A DNA stretch of 21,731 nt, from contig JBEBWZ010000056.1 in assembly GCA_040391865.1 (NCBI GenBank), forward strand, positions 1-21,731, written 5' to 3'. The position numbers were made by a program, and so were the translations under genes. Positions 12,342-21,042 of the stretch are shown in pieces (position 1 is the first letter of the stretch; every line of letters starts with the position of its first letter). This DNA comes from Solimonas sp040391865 (GTDB lineage Bacteria > Pseudomonadota > Gammaproteobacteria > Nevskiales > Nevskiaceae). The notes beneath the pieces are model-generated. The model saw nothing but the letters and a program-made list of their open reading frames with translations. It was not told where the DNA came from and ran no database searches.

Positions 12342-13355
12342 ATGATACCGGAACCCCACGTACCGCAACAGCTGGCACCCCGCTGGCAGCACGCCCTGCG
12401 CGACGCTTTCGGCCGTCCGGAGGAGTTGCTGGCCTATCTGCAGCTCGATCCGGCGCTGCCGCAACTCGCCGCCGAACGCCTGCGCGGATTCCCGTTGCGC
12501 GTGCCTCGCGGCTTCGCTGCGCGCATGCGCAAGGGCGATCCGGAAGACCCGCTGTTCCGCCAGATCTGGCCCTGGCCAGCGGAAGACGACAGCGCGCCCG
12601 GCTACGTCATCGACGCCGTCGGCGATCTGCACAAGCTGCGCGGTGGCGGTCTGATCCACAAATATCGCGGCCGCGTGTTGGTGGTCGCGACCGGCGCCTG
12701 CGCGGTGCATTGCCGCTACTGCTTCCGCCGCCACTTCCCGTACAGCGAGCAGCTCGGGGCCCGCGACCACTGGCGCGAAGCGCTGGCCGAGATCGCCGGC
12801 GACAGCTCGCTGCAGGAAGTGATCCTGTCCGGCGGCGACCCGCTGTCGCTGTCCGACGACAAGCTCGCCGAGTTTGCGACCGCACTGGAACAGATTCCCC
12901 ATGTGCGGCGCCTGCGCCTGCACACCCGGCAGCCGATCGTGTTGCCGGAGCGTATCGATGCGCGACTGCTGGATTGGCTGGATCGCAGCCGCCTGCAACT
13001 GGTGATGGTGCTGCACGCCAACCACGCCAATGAGCTCGACGACAGTGTCGCGCAGGCGCTGCAACCCTTGCGCGAGCGTCGCATCACCCTGCTGAACCAG
13101 TCGGTCCTGCTGCGCGGCGTCAATGATTCCGTCGACGCGCTGACACAACTGTCCGAAAGGCTGTTGGAAGTCGGCGTGCTTCCGTACTATGTACATCTGC
13201 TCGACCGGGTACAGGGTGCTGCGCATTTCGAGGTGGACGCGGCACGCGCCACCGCACTGATGCGCGAGCTGGTGGCACGCCTCCCCGGATATCTGATTCC
13301 GCGCCTCGTCCGTGAAGACGCCGGCGCCCCATCGAAGACCTGGATCGCATGGTAG
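12342..13355 (+). CDS. epmB: EF-P (R)-beta-lysine 2,3-aminomutase, radical SAM
   Basis: EpmB converts (S)-alpha-lysine to (R)-beta-lysine, which EpmA then attaches to EF-P. The 337-residue protein carries the radical SAM cluster motif C120-x3-C124-x2-C127 (CAVHCRYCF), a GGDP motif in SGGDPLSLSD, and a C-terminal K332 in PSKT that corresponds to the PLP lysine of the lysine 2,3-aminomutase family. The ATG at 12342 gives the family length (E. coli 342). A TTG 45 bases upstream is less likely. No clear Shine-Dalgarno sequence is seen. The last codons (ATGGTAG) overlap the start of the FimX-like gene, which points to translational coupling. Confidence 0.96.
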   Translation: MIPEPHVPQQLAPRWQHALRDAFGRPEELLAYLQLDPALPQLAAERLRGFPLRVPRGFAARMRKGDPEDPLFRQIWPWPAEDDSAPGYVIDAVGDLHKLRGGGLIHKYRGRVLVVATGACAVHCRYCFRRHFPYSEQLGARDHWREALAEIAGDSSLQEVILSGGDPLSLSDDKLAEFATALEQIPHVRRLRLHTRQPIVLPERIDARLLDWLDRSRLQLVMVLHANHANELDDSVAQALQPLRERRITLLNQSVLLRGVNDSVDALTQLSERLLEVGVLPYYVHLLDRVQGAAHFEVDAARATALMRELVARLPGYLIPRLVREDAGAPSKTWIAW

Positions 13356-15451
13356 GGAAACCGCAGGTGGCGCATACCCCGGCCGGCACTGCCGCCGCCA
13401 GCAGCGTGGTGTTGGTGATCGCCGATTCCGAAAGTGTGGCCAAGCAGATCGAAAGCCATCTGCGCAATGCCGGTCACGCCATCCGCTGCGCCTGGGTCAC
13501 CGATCTCGAGGATGTGGAGGAGGCCCTGCGCCGCGCCGCGCCCGATCTGCTGCTGTGTTCGGAACCGCTGCCGCAGGCACCACTGCGGGAAGTCGTGGAA
13601 TTGAGCCGCCGTCTGGCGCCGGATCTGCCGGTGCTGATGCTCAGTGCCCGCTTTGCCGAGGAAGACACGGTTGCGGCCCTGACCGCCGGCGCCACCGACC
13701 ACGTCTCGTACGAAGATCTGCGACACCTGCGTCATCTCGAACTGGTGATCCTGCGGGAGTTCTCGCGACACAGCCATCTGCGCGAATTGCGTGCCACGCG
13801 CAAACGCCTCGGCGAATTCGAAGCACGGCACGAGCAGTTGCTGGCCGGAACCAACGATGCCGTTGCGCACATTCAGGAAGGCATCCTGTCCGGAGTGAAT
13901 CCCGCGTTCGCACAGCTACTCGGCTATGACAGCCCCGACGAGATCAACGGACAGCCGGTCATGGACCTGATCGCCGCCGATCATGCTCCCAAGGTCAAGG
14001 AATATCTGAAGCTGTTGCTGCGCGGCAAGCAGGACGGCAAGCCGCTCGAATGCTGCCTCCTGCACCAGGATGGTCGCCGCGTCAGCATCAATGCGCGCAT
14101 GACCGTGTCCGCCGCTGACGGTGAAGCACTGGTGGAGATGCTGATCCGCTCGGAGGCGGCAGCAGCCGCGGAGGCGCAAGCCGAGTTGCCGACCGCGCTC
14201 GGTGGCCGCCTGTCGTTCTTCGGCGCCCTGGCAGCGGCGATTTCCAGTGCAGGACAGCAGAAGGAACAGCGCGCGGCGATGCTGGTCGCAGTCGACGACT
14301 TCGCCGGCAATGAAGAACGCCTGGGTCTGCACGACGCCGAACAGGCGGTCGAGCAACTGTGCACCTGGTTGCGCCATCAGCTCCTGCCCGGCGACCAGTG
14401 CTTCCGCTTCTCCAGCGGTGAGCTGGCGTTGCTGGTGGCGCGCCCGGACAGTGCGCAACTGCAGGCGCTGGGTGAAAAGCTGGTCGCCGATGCCGCTCGC
14501 CAGATCTTCAGCACGGCCGGACATGAAGCGCAGCTGTCGCTGACGATCACCGCTTACCCTTACGTCGGCAGCGAACAGAACAGCACCATCATCAGCGAAC
14601 TGGTCCGCCAGGCGCGCCGGCTGTCGACAGCGGGTGGCAAGCAGTTCGCCAACATCGGGCCGACGGCCCAGAACTCGCGGCGGGAGCAGGACGAGCAACG
14701 CAAGGCGAATCTGGTCATGAAGGCGCTGGAAGACAACCGCCTAAAGCTGGCTTACCAGTCGATCGCCAGCCTCGAAGGCGATCCCCGCCAGCATTTCGAT
14801 GTGCTGGTGCGCATCATCGATGAAGAGGGCAATGAGCTACATGCCTCCGAATTCATCGAAGTGGCCGAACGCCATCAGCTGGTTCAGGGCATCGATCGCT
14901 GGGTCACCGCGCGTGCACTGCGGATGCAGGCCAAGCGCGACAGCGCCCAGGAAACCTCCAGCCTGTTCGTGAAACTGTCGGAAGAAACCCTGAAGGATGC
15001 AGAGAGCTTCACCGGTTGGCTGCGGGGACAGGTCGCGACGCGCGCGCTGAAGCCGGGAGAGCTGGTATTCGAGGTGCAGGAAGTGGTACTGGAGAAGCAT
15101 CTGCGCAAGGCCACGGCACTGGCCAAGGCGCTGATCGAGATGGGCGCGCAGGTGGCGATCGAGCATTTCGGCATCGGCGCCAATTCCGCCCAGATGCTGG
15201 AGCACCTGCCGGTCCATTTCATGAAGTTCCACCACAGCTACGCGCGCAATTTCAACGACCAGGAGGTCCTCGGCAAGATGACGGCGCTGATGGACAAGGC
15301 CAAGTCGCGGCACATCAAGGTCATCGTCTCCCACGTCGAGGATGCCAACGTGATGGCACGGCTGTGGCAGATGGGCGTCAACTTCATCCAGGGCTATCAC
15401 GTGCAGGAACCCGAAGTGGTACTGCTGAGCGCCGAAATCGGACGCCACTGA
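13349..15451 (+). CDS. fimX: FimX-like REC-PAS-GGDEF-EAL regulator of type IV pili (degenerate)
   Basis: This 700-residue protein has a receiver-like domain (about 18-137), PAS (about 160-267), GGDEF (about 285-436) and EAL (about 450-695), the layout and length of FimX. FimX binds cyclic di-GMP and acts on type IV pilus assembly with PilZ and PilB in Pseudomonas and Xanthomonas. Every catalytic signature is changed. The receiver has C70/S71 where the phosphorylated Asp should be. GGDEF reads S355-S-G-E-L. EAL reads D484-V-L. The metal-binding Asn is K542, the DDFG loop is E605-H-F-G, and the DFVKID loop is HFMKFH. Ligand-contact residues Q470, R488 and Q681 remain. It is probably a cyclic di-GMP receptor with no enzyme activity. 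It overlaps epmB by seven bases. Confidence 0.85.
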   Translation: MVGKPQVAHTPAGTAAASSVVLVIADSESVAKQIESHLRNAGHAIRCAWVTDLEDVEEALRRAAPDLLLCSEPLPQAPLREVVELSRRLAPDLPVLMLSARFAEEDTVAALTAGATDHVSYEDLRHLRHLELVILREFSRHSHLRELRATRKRLGEFEARHEQLLAGTNDAVAHIQEGILSGVNPAFAQLLGYDSPDEINGQPVMDLIAADHAPKVKEYLKLLLRGKQDGKPLECCLLHQDGRRVSINARMTVSAADGEALVEMLIRSEAAAAAEAQAELPTALGGRLSFFGALAAAISSAGQQKEQRAAMLVAVDDFAGNEERLGLHDAEQAVEQLCTWLRHQLLPGDQCFRFSSGELALLVARPDSAQLQALGEKLVADAARQIFSTAGHEAQLSLTITAYPYVGSEQNSTIISELVRQARRLSTAGGKQFANIGPTAQNSRREQDEQRKANLVMKALEDNRLKLAYQSIASLEGDPRQHFDVLVRIIDEEGNELHASEFIEVAERHQLVQGIDRWVTARALRMQAKRDSAQETSSLFVKLSEETLKDAESFTGWLRGQVATRALKPGELVFEVQEVVLEKHLRKATALAKALIEMGAQVAIEHFGIGANSAQMLEHLPVHFMKFHHSYARNFNDQEVLGKMTALMDKAKSRHIKVIVSHVEDANVMARLWQMGVNFIQGYHVQEPEVVLLSAEIGRH

Positions 15452-15466
15452 GTTCTCCGGTGCACG

Positions 15467-15492
15467 AAAAAGGCGGCCCGAGGGCCGCCTTT
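15467..15492. terminator. Bidirectional terminator between fimX and htpX
   Basis: A perfect 10-bp GC-rich stem (15469-15478 with 15483-15492, loop cgag) lies between the converging genes. It has a short T-run on the plus strand and five Ts on the minus strand. It should end both transcripts. Confidence 0.85.
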
Positions 15493-15524
15493 CTACTGTT
15501 CCACTGCAATCCTCAGCACCGCTG

Positions 15525-16403
15525 TCAGACCTTGCCGTTGGCGGCCTGCTGCAAGCGTGCAATTCGCACTTCCAGCGGCGGATGGGTCGAGAACAGGCTG
15601 GCGAAGCCGCCGGAAATGCCCATCGCGTTCATCTCCTTCGGCAGCGTCGACTGGCCGCTGGCGCTCTGCAGCTTCTGCAGCGCAGCGATCATCTTGCGAC
15701 GTCCGGCCAGATGCGCGCCCGCGGCATCGGCACGGAATTCACGCTGCCGCGAGAACCAGCTGACGATGATCTGCGCGAGGAAGCCCAGGCCGATCTGCAA
15801 CACGATCACGGTGATGTAGTAGCCGGGGCCGATGCCGCGCTCGGTCTTGAACACCGCGCGGTCGATCACGTAGCCAATCACCCGCGACAGGAACATCACG
15901 AAGGTGTTGACCACGCCCTGGATCAGAGTGAGCGTGACCATGTCGCCGTTGGCAACGTGGCCGATCTCGTGGCCGAGCACTGCTTCGACTTCATCCTGAC
16001 TCATGCTGCGCATCAGGCCGGTCGAAACCGCCACCAGCGCATTGTTCTTGTTCATGCCAGTGGCAAACGCATTGGGCTCGGGCGCGTCGTAGATCGCCAC
16101 TTCCGGCATGCCGATGCCGGCAGCACGCGCCTGACGCTCGACCGTCTGCAGCAGCCACATTTCCACCGAGTTGCTCGGCTTGTCGATCACCCGCGCGCCG
16201 GTGGAGCGCTTGGCCATCCATTTCGACATCGCCAGCGAGATGAACGAACCGCCAAAGCCGAAGATCGCGCTGAACACCAGCAACTGCTGCAGGTTCAGTC
16301 CGTTCTCGGTCAAATAGCGATCGGCGCCGAGCACGCTGGCAATCACCGACAACACCAGCATCACCGCGATGTTGGTCATCAAAAACAAGGCAATACGTTT
16401 CAT
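15525..16403 (-). CDS. htpX: Membrane zinc metalloprotease HtpX
   Basis: HtpX is an inner-membrane M48 zinc protease that degrades misfolded membrane proteins, partly overlapping with FtsH. The 292-residue protein (E. coli 293) has two N-terminal membrane segments (about 3-24 and 38-58), the zinc motif H145-E146-x2-H149 (GHEIGH), two further hydrophobic segments (about 158-180 and 195-215) and the third ligand E222 in REFRAD. The ATG at 16403 has GGAG eight bases upstream; an ATG at 16535 would add a 44-residue extension that overlaps parC. A heat-shock-like promoter may lie at 16451-16475. Confidence 0.97.
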   Translation of the reverse strand: MKRIALFLMTNIAVMLVLSVIASVLGADRYLTENGLNLQQLLVFSAIFGFGGSFISLAMSKWMAKRSTGARVIDKPSNSVEMWLLQTVERQARAAGIGMPEVAIYDAPEPNAFATGMNKNNALVAVSTGLMRSMSQDEVEAVLGHEIGHVANGDMVTLTLIQGVVNTFVMFLSRVIGYVIDRAVFKTERGIGPGYYITVIVLQIGLGFLAQIIVSWFSRQREFRADAAGAHLAGRRKMIAALQKLQSASGQSTLPKEMNAMGISGGFASLFSTHPPLEVRIARLQQAANGKV

Positions 16404-16450
16404 CAACAAGCTCCGAGCGGCTGCGACGCGAACCCGCGTCTGGCTATTTC

Positions 16451-16475
16451 TGTGGGCTGAGACCTGAAACTCAAG
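16451..16475 (-). promoter_or_regulatory. Possible heat-shock (sigma-32-like) promoter of htpX
   Basis: On the minus strand CTTGAG (16475-16470) is followed by 13 bases and CCCACA (16456-16451), close to the sigma-32 pattern CTTGAA and CCCCAT. The -35 overlaps the parC stop codon. HtpX is a known heat-shock protein in E. coli, so the location makes sense, but the match is imperfect. Confidence 0.4.
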
Positions 16476-18720
16476 CGCTTGGTTTCGTCGCCGTGCCCAC
16501 TTCGGCCAGCATGCTGTCGACCCGCTGGAAGCCACGTGGCAGGTGACCGCCGCGGCTGGCCCGGCTGCCGACGTAGCCTTCCTGATCGGAAGGCTTCAGC
16601 GTCAGCGTGCGCTTGCCGCAGACCAGCGTCAGGCTGGCGCCGGCCGGCAGCACGCAGGCGGCCAGAATGCGGTCCTCGCCCTTCAGCGTCACCAGTTTGT
16701 TGCCCTTGCCCTTGGCCAGCTGCGGCAGTTCGCTCAACGGGAACAGCAGCAGGCGTCCTTCCGCCGTGGCCAGGGCATAACGGTCCTGTGCCGGATCGCC
16801 GATCCGCGCCGGCGGCAGCACCTGCGCGGTCTTGCCGAGATTGATGATCGCCTTGCCGGCCTTGAGGCGCGATTCCATGTCACCGAGCATGCCGATGAAA
16901 CCGTAGCCATCGTCACCGCTCAGCACCAGCTTGTCGCGCGCATCGCCCATCAGCACCGCCATGATGCGGCCGCCGCCCTGCAGGTCGAGCTTGGTGGTCA
17001 CCGGCTCGCCCTGCGAGCGGGCCGACGGCAGCTCACGCGGGTTCAGCGAATAGCTGCGGCCCTTGTCGTCGAGCAGCACCAGCAGCTGGTTGGTCTTGCC
17101 CTGCGCCGCGGCCATGAATTCATCGCCGGCCTTGTAGCTGAGCGATACCGGGTCCAGTTCATGACCCTTGCCGGAACGGATCCAGCCGGCTTTCGACAGC
17201 ACCACCGTGATCGGTTCGGCGGGCAGGATTTCGGTCGCTTCCATCGCCTGTGCCGGCGGCTTGGCATTGATCGGGCATCGACGTTCGTCGCCGTACTTCT
17301 TGGCGTCTTCCTTCAACTCGTCGCCGATCAGCTTCTTCATCTTGTCGTCGTCGCCCAGCAGCGCTTCCAGCTGCGCGCGCTCGGCGGCCAGGGCATCCTG
17401 CTCGCCCTTGATCTTCATCTCCTCGATCTTCTGCAGATGACGCAGCTTCAGATCGAGAATGTAGTCGGCCTGGATGTCGCTGAGTCCGAACGCGCTCATC
17501 AACTTCGCTTTCGGATCATCCGCGGTGCGGATGATGTGGATCACCTCGTCGATATTGAGATAGGCGATCAGCAAGCCTTCGAGCAGGTGCAGGCGCTCGT
17601 TGACCTTGCCCAGACGATGGTTCAGACGACGCGTCACCCTCGCGAAGCGATACTCCAGCCACTCGCCGAGAATGTCCTTGAGATTCTTGACCCGCGGCCG
17701 GCCATCGAGACCGATCATGTTGAGGTTGACGCGGTAGCTGCGCTCGAGATCGGTGGTTGCGAACAGATGCATCATCAGCTGCTCGGCATCAACCCGATTC
17801 GAACGCGGCACGATCACCAGACGCGTCGGGTTCTCGTGGTCCGACTCGTCGCGCAGATCTTCCACCAGCGGCAGCTTCTTGGCGCGCATCTGGTCCGCGA
17901 TCTGTTCCAGCACCTTGGCCGGCGACACCTGGAACGGCAGATGCGTGACGATCACGCTGCCATCCTCGTCGCGCTCCCAGCGCGCGCGCGCGCGGATCTG
18001 GCCATTGCCGGTCTGATAGACCTTCAGCAGATCATGCGGCTCGGAAACGATCTCGCAGGAGGTCGGGAAATCCGGCCCCGGCACGAACTCGCACAGCTTT
18101 TCGACATGCGCGTTCGGATGCTTCAGGAGATGCAGGCAGGCCTGCACCAGCTCGCGGATGTTGTGCGGCGGAATATCCGTGGCCATGCCCACGGCGATGC
18201 CAGTGGTGCCGTTGACCAGGATGTTCGGCAGACGTGCCGGCAGCAGCCGCGGTTCTTCCAGCGTGCCGTCGAAATTCGGCAACCAGTCGACGGTGCCCTG
18301 CTCCAGTTCACCGAGCAGTGCTGCCGCATAAGGCGTCAGCCGCGATTCGGTGTAGCGCATCGCCGCAAACGACTTCGGATCGTCCGACGAACCCCAGTTG
18401 CCCTGACCGTCGACCAGCGGATAGCGATAGTTGAACGGCTGCGCCATCGTCACCATCGCTTCGTAGCAGGCAGAGTCGCCGTGCGGATGGAATTTGCCGA
18501 TCACGTCGCCGACGGTACGCGCCGATTTCTTGTGCTTCTGCCCGGCAGACAGGCCCAGCTCGGACATCGCATAGATGATGCGCCGCTGCACCGGCTTCAG
18601 GCCGTCGGCGATATTCGGCAGCGCGCGGTCCAGCACCACATACATCGAATAGTCGAGATACGCCTTCTCCGCGAAGACGCGCAGCGGCATACGTTCCGTT
18701 TCGGTAATGTCGTTGGTCAT
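16471..18720 (-). CDS. parC: DNA topoisomerase IV subunit A
   Basis: ParC is the DNA-cutting subunit of topoisomerase IV, which unlinks daughter chromosomes. The 749-residue protein has the N-terminal breakage-reunion domain with catalytic Y123 (MRYTESRLTP), then a shorter C-terminal beta-propeller, as in ParC rather than GyrA. The quinolone region reads GKFHPHGDSACYE with S83 and E87, matching S80 and E84 of E. coli, so no classical resistance substitution is present there. The ATG lies 33 bases after the parE stop; GGA about ten bases upstream is a weak ribosome binding site. The order on the minus strand is parE then parC, then htpX after 67 bases. Confidence 0.98.
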   Translation of the reverse strand: MTNDITETERMPLRVFAEKAYLDYSMYVVLDRALPNIADGLKPVQRRIIYAMSELGLSAGQKHKKSARTVGDVIGKFHPHGDSACYEAMVTMAQPFNYRYPLVDGQGNWGSSDDPKSFAAMRYTESRLTPYAAALLGELEQGTVDWLPNFDGTLEEPRLLPARLPNILVNGTTGIAVGMATDIPPHNIRELVQACLHLLKHPNAHVEKLCEFVPGPDFPTSCEIVSEPHDLLKVYQTGNGQIRARARWERDEDGSVIVTHLPFQVSPAKVLEQIADQMRAKKLPLVEDLRDESDHENPTRLVIVPRSNRVDAEQLMMHLFATTDLERSYRVNLNMIGLDGRPRVKNLKDILGEWLEYRFARVTRRLNHRLGKVNERLHLLEGLLIAYLNIDEVIHIIRTADDPKAKLMSAFGLSDIQADYILDLKLRHLQKIEEMKIKGEQDALAAERAQLEALLGDDDKMKKLIGDELKEDAKKYGDERRCPINAKPPAQAMEATEILPAEPITVVLSKAGWIRSGKGHELDPVSLSYKAGDEFMAAAQGKTNQLLVLLDDKGRSYSLNPRELPSARSQGEPVTTKLDLQGGGRIMAVLMGDARDKLVLSGDDGYGFIGMLGDMESRLKAGKAIINLGKTAQVLPPARIGDPAQDRYALATAEGRLLLFPLSELPQLAKGKGNKLVTLKGEDRILAACVLPAGASLTLVCGKRTLTLKPSDQEGYVGSRASRGGHLPRGFQRVDSMLAEVGTATKPSA

Positions 18721-18753
18721 TGTTCAGAATTCCGGTGTCGAACCAGGCAGCCT

Positions 18754-20652
18754 TCAGACTTCGGCGCGGTTGCCTTCGCGTTCCAGCCAGTCCTTGCGAT
18801 CGCCGGCACGCTTCTTCGCCAGCAGCATGTCGAGCATCACATCCGCGGGCTCGTCGTCCAGGGTCAGCTGCACCAAGCGACGCGTATCCGGCGTCATCGT
18901 GGTTTCACGCAGTTGCAGCGGGTTCATCTCGCCCAGGCCCTTGAAGCGGGTGACGCCGATCTTGGCGCGATTGCCCTCAGCGGTCAGACGATCGAGCACA
19001 CCCTGCTTTTCCGCCTCGTCCAGCGCATAGAACACCTGCTTGCCGGCGTCGATGCGGAACAGCGGCGGCATCGCGATATAGATATGGCCCGCTTCGACCA
19101 GCGGCCGGTAATGCTTCAGGAACAGCGCGCACAGCAGGGTCGCAATATGCAGACCGTCGGAGTCGGCGTCAGCGAGTACGCAGATCTTGCCGTAGCGCAG
19201 CCCGGAGATATCCGCATTGCCGGGATCGACCCCGATCGCGACGCTGATGTTGTGGATTTCGTCGGAGCCCAAGGCTTCGTTGGCGTCGACTTCCCAGGTG
19301 TTCAGGATCTTGCCGCGCAGCGGCATGATCGCCTGGAAATCGCGATCGCGCGCCTGCTTGGCGGAGCCGCCTGCGGAATCGCCTTCGACCAGGAACAGCT
19401 CGGTACGACTGACGTCGTTGAGCACGCAATCGGCAAGCTTGCCCGGCAGCGCCGGACCGCTGGTGATCTTCTTGCGCACCACCTGTTTCGACAGCTTCAG
19501 GCGGGCGTTGGCATTGGCGATGACCAGGGCCGCAATCTGCTCGCCCTGGTCCGGGTGCTGGTTCAGCCACAAGCTGAAGGCATCGTGCACCACGCCGGAG
19601 ACGAACGCCGCGGTCTCGCGCGACGACAGCCGCTCCTTGGTCTGGCCGGCAAACTGCGGGTCCTGCATCTTGACGCTGAGCACGTAGGCGCAGTTCTGCC
19701 AGACGTCCTCGGGCGACAGCTTGAGGCCGCGCGGCAGCAGATTGCGGAACTCGCAGAACTCGCGTACCGCTTCGGTCAGGCCGGTACGCAGACCGTTGAC
19801 GTGGGTACCGCCCTGCGCCGTCGGAATCAGGTTGACGTAGCTTTCGGCGACCGGCTCGACCCGCGGGCCGTCCTGGTTCAGCCACACCAGCGCCCATTCG
19901 GCTTCTTCGCGCTGTGCACGCAACTGACCGACAAAGGACTCCGCCGGCAAGGTCTCGGCACCGTCGAGCGCATCGCGCAGGTAGTCGCGCAGGCCGTTCT
20001 CGTACTGCCAGATTTCCTTCTCACCGCTGATGCGGTCATCCAGCGTGACTTTCAGGTTGGGGCACAGCACCGCTTTCGCGCGCAGCACCTGCTTCAGACG
20101 CGGGATCGAGAACTTGGGGCTGTCGAAGTACTTGGGGTTCGGCCAGAAATGCACCGTGGTCCCGCTGCGGCTCTTGGCGACGGCACCGACTTCCTTCAGC
20201 GGCTGCGAGCGATCGCCGTCGCGGAACTCGATCAGATGCTCGATCCCGCCGCGGAACACCCGCACTTCCAGCTTCGTCGACAGGGCGTTGACCACGGACA
20301 CGCCGACACCATGCAGGCCGCCCGAGTACTGGTACTGCTTGTTCGAGAACTTGGCGCCGGAGTGCAGCTTGGTCAGGATCAACTCGACACCGGTGACCTT
20401 GTGCTCGGGATGAATGTCGACCGGCATGCCGCGACCGTCATCCGCCACCTCGAGCGAACCGTCCTCGTAGACCGTGACCGTCAGGCTCTTGCAATGTCCT
20501 GCCAGGGCTTCGTCGACGGCGTTGTCGATGACCTCCTGCGCAAGATGATTGGGCCGGGTCGTGTCGGTATACATGCCCGGGCGCTTCCGCACCGGATCCA
20601 AACCTTGAAGAACTTCAATTGCTTCTGCGCTGTATTGCGTGGAATTGGCCAT
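18754..20652 (-). CDS. parE: DNA topoisomerase IV subunit B
   Basis: ParE is the ATPase subunit of topoisomerase IV. The 632-residue protein (E. coli 630) has the GHKL ATP-binding motifs EVIDNAVDEA, DDGRGMPVD and GGLHGVGVSVVNA within the first 125 residues. A transducer domain follows, then a TOPRIM region with EGDSAGGSAK, PLRGKILN and the metal-binding DADSDGLHI. The start at 20652 (MANSTQYSAEAIEVLQGLDP) matches the family; an ATG 48 bases upstream adds an Arg-rich stretch unlike known ParE. No strong ribosome binding site is seen. It is divergent from xseB across 120 bp and is followed by parC after 33 bases. Confidence 0.98.
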   Translation of the reverse strand: MANSTQYSAEAIEVLQGLDPVRKRPGMYTDTTRPNHLAQEVIDNAVDEALAGHCKSLTVTVYEDGSLEVADDGRGMPVDIHPEHKVTGVELILTKLHSGAKFSNKQYQYSGGLHGVGVSVVNALSTKLEVRVFRGGIEHLIEFRDGDRSQPLKEVGAVAKSRSGTTVHFWPNPKYFDSPKFSIPRLKQVLRAKAVLCPNLKVTLDDRISGEKEIWQYENGLRDYLRDALDGAETLPAESFVGQLRAQREEAEWALVWLNQDGPRVEPVAESYVNLIPTAQGGTHVNGLRTGLTEAVREFCEFRNLLPRGLKLSPEDVWQNCAYVLSVKMQDPQFAGQTKERLSSRETAAFVSGVVHDAFSLWLNQHPDQGEQIAALVIANANARLKLSKQVVRKKITSGPALPGKLADCVLNDVSRTELFLVEGDSAGGSAKQARDRDFQAIMPLRGKILNTWEVDANEALGSDEIHNISVAIGVDPGNADISGLRYGKICVLADADSDGLHIATLLCALFLKHYRPLVEAGHIYIAMPPLFRIDAGKQVFYALDEAEKQGVLDRLTAEGNRAKIGVTRFKGLGEMNPLQLRETTMTPDTRRLVQLTLDDEPADVMLDMLLAKKRAGDRKDWLEREGNRAEV

Positions 20653-20772
20653 CGTCGGGCGTATTCGAAAGACGCGCGACGGTAGCCAATGCGCCGCCAC
20701 CCGGCAAGGGCCTGGTCGGCAACGCCCGGAAACGACAGGCGTTTACACTATGCGCCAACAGATGCCCTAGCC

Positions 20773-21042
20773 ATGACTCCGAAAGCCAAATCCCCCGCCG
20801 CCGCCCTCCCCGACACCGTCTCGCAGTTCGAAAGCTCGCTGCGCGAACTGGAAGACATCGTCAGCCGCCTGGAACAGGGCGAACTGCCGCTGGAACAGTC
20901 GCTGCAATTGTTCGAGCGCGGCGTCGAACTGACGCGCCTCTGCCGCAAATCGCTGGACGGCGCCGAACTCAAGGTGCGCAACCTGCTGGAATCCCAGGCT
21001 CCGGCAGCCGATGACCCGGCAGCAGAGGATGCCGCAACGTGA
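20773..21042 (+). CDS. xseB: Exodeoxyribonuclease VII small subunit
   Basis: XseB binds the large subunit XseA and regulates its single-strand nuclease activity. The 89-residue protein has the expected two-helix core (FESSLRELEDIVSRLEQGE, then LPLEQSLQLFERGVEL) after a short Lys/Pro/Ala-rich N-terminus, and an acidic low-complexity tail. The ATG at 20773 gives the usual length; an ATG at 20689 would add 28 residues with no family support. Its stop overlaps the GTG start of ispA (GTGA), the common xseB-ispA arrangement, so the two are co-translated. Confidence 0.96.
   Translation: MTPKAKSPAAALPDTVSQFESSLRELEDIVSRLEQGELPLEQSLQLFERGVELTRLCRKSLDGAELKVRNLLESQAPAADDPAAEDAAT

Noticed and set aside
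13916..15562. Two long minus-strand open frames opposite the FimX-like gene
   Set aside because: They are antisense shadows in a GC-rich gene and cross the terminator at 15467-15492.
16543..20685. A 1380-codon open frame on the plus strand, opposite parC and parE
   Set aside because: It is in exact codon register with both minus-strand genes, so it only needs them to avoid TTA, CTA and TCA codons, which are rare in high-GC genomes. The translated product is low-complexity and resembles no protein.
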